Shown here: in pieces, positions 39,834 through 39,838 of the stretch
Layout of the letters: each line of letters opens with the position of its first letter
Position numbering within the stretch: the first letter of the stretch is position 1
DNA from: a bacterium
GTDB taxonomy: Bacteria > JACRDZ01 > JAQUKH01
Length of the DNA: 39,838 bases
Assembly: GCA_040754625.1 (NCBI GenBank)
Contig: JBFMCF010000112.1
Coordinates: 1 to 39,838, forward strand
Direction: 5' to 3'
The notes under the pieces: model-generated
What the model was told of the DNA's origin: nothing
Database searches by the model: none
What the model saw: the letters and a program-made list of their open reading frames with translations, nothing else
Translations under genes and position numbers: made by a program

Positions 39834-39838
39834 GCCGT

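Noticed and set aside
1-39838. tRNA, rRNA, phage or transposase genes
   Set aside because: I looked for T-loop-like GTTCAAATC contexts and for conserved transposase or integrase motifs in the translations and found none.

Overview
The window looks like chromosome of an uncultivated, AT-rich, diderm (Gram-negative-type) bacterium. It encodes several lipoproteins with good lipoboxes, outer-membrane beta-barrels, a Wza-type polysaccharide export protein, a PpiD/SurA-type periplasmic chaperone and a BatA/DUF58 von Willebrand cluster. There is no rRNA, tRNA, CRISPR array, phage gene or transposase. The species cannot be named from the sequence; the mix (GeoRSP-like radical-SAM genes, DUF2723, DUF4159, FliA/WhiG sigma factor) fits deep-branching anaerobic candidate phyla or relatives of Geobacter-type deltaproteobacteria.

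Layout. 1-386: no gene, two short tandem repeats. 387-2563: ubiX and a PpiD-like chaperone, diverging from one overlapping pair of promoters. 2567-9625: a long leftward run with a helical secreted protein, a PqqD / radical SAM-SPASM / SPASM-only trio (GeoRSP-like), a one-lobed betaine-type binding protein, two beta-helix lipoproteins and a PhnD-like binding protein. 9686-13349: potassium uptake (two one-domain TrkA proteins, a 42-residue membrane protein, an OB-fold protein, TrkH). 13612-17153: a DUF2155 lipoprotein, LivK, and LivM/LivH facing it, without LivG/LivF. 17175-22300: SLBB export protein, beta-barrel, fibronectin-III lipoprotein, UPF0280 protein, MnmA. 22781-24721: a coiled-coil membrane protein, the decayed tail of a histidine kinase, LarE. 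24842-28205: a FliA/WhiG sigma factor behind a possible ribbon-helix-helix regulator, and a DUF2723 glycosyltransferase. 28210-31840: DUF4159 protein, PDZ protein, polyprenyl diphosphate synthase, porin. 31914-36948: two large VWA membrane proteins and DUF58, without MoxR. 37094-39549: acyl-CoA ligase and ribF, then one small gene at the edge.

The main discovery candidate is a family of five short elements (77-107 bp) at the translation start of five unrelated genes: pqqD-like, OB-fold, trkA, PDZ and polyprenyl synthase. Each has 13-15 bp terminal inverted repeats and is flanked by a 4-bp direct repeat (TGAA four times, TAAA once, on the gene strand). Each carries its own Shine-Dalgarno sequence at the gene-proximal end. 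In four cases the terminal G of the element plus the duplicated TGAA makes a new GTG start codon. A third, degenerate copy of the arm inside the element can pair with the distal arm, so two exclusive RNA hairpins are possible, one hiding and one freeing the ribosome site. This would be a start-codon-targeting miniature mobile element that doubles as a translational switch; structure and insertion are read from sequence, function is inference.

Other notable points are near-perfect sigma-70-type promoters, two divergent promoter pairs sharing one -35 site, two probably leaderless mRNAs, octamer operators over the sigma-factor promoter, and a structured leader before trkA.
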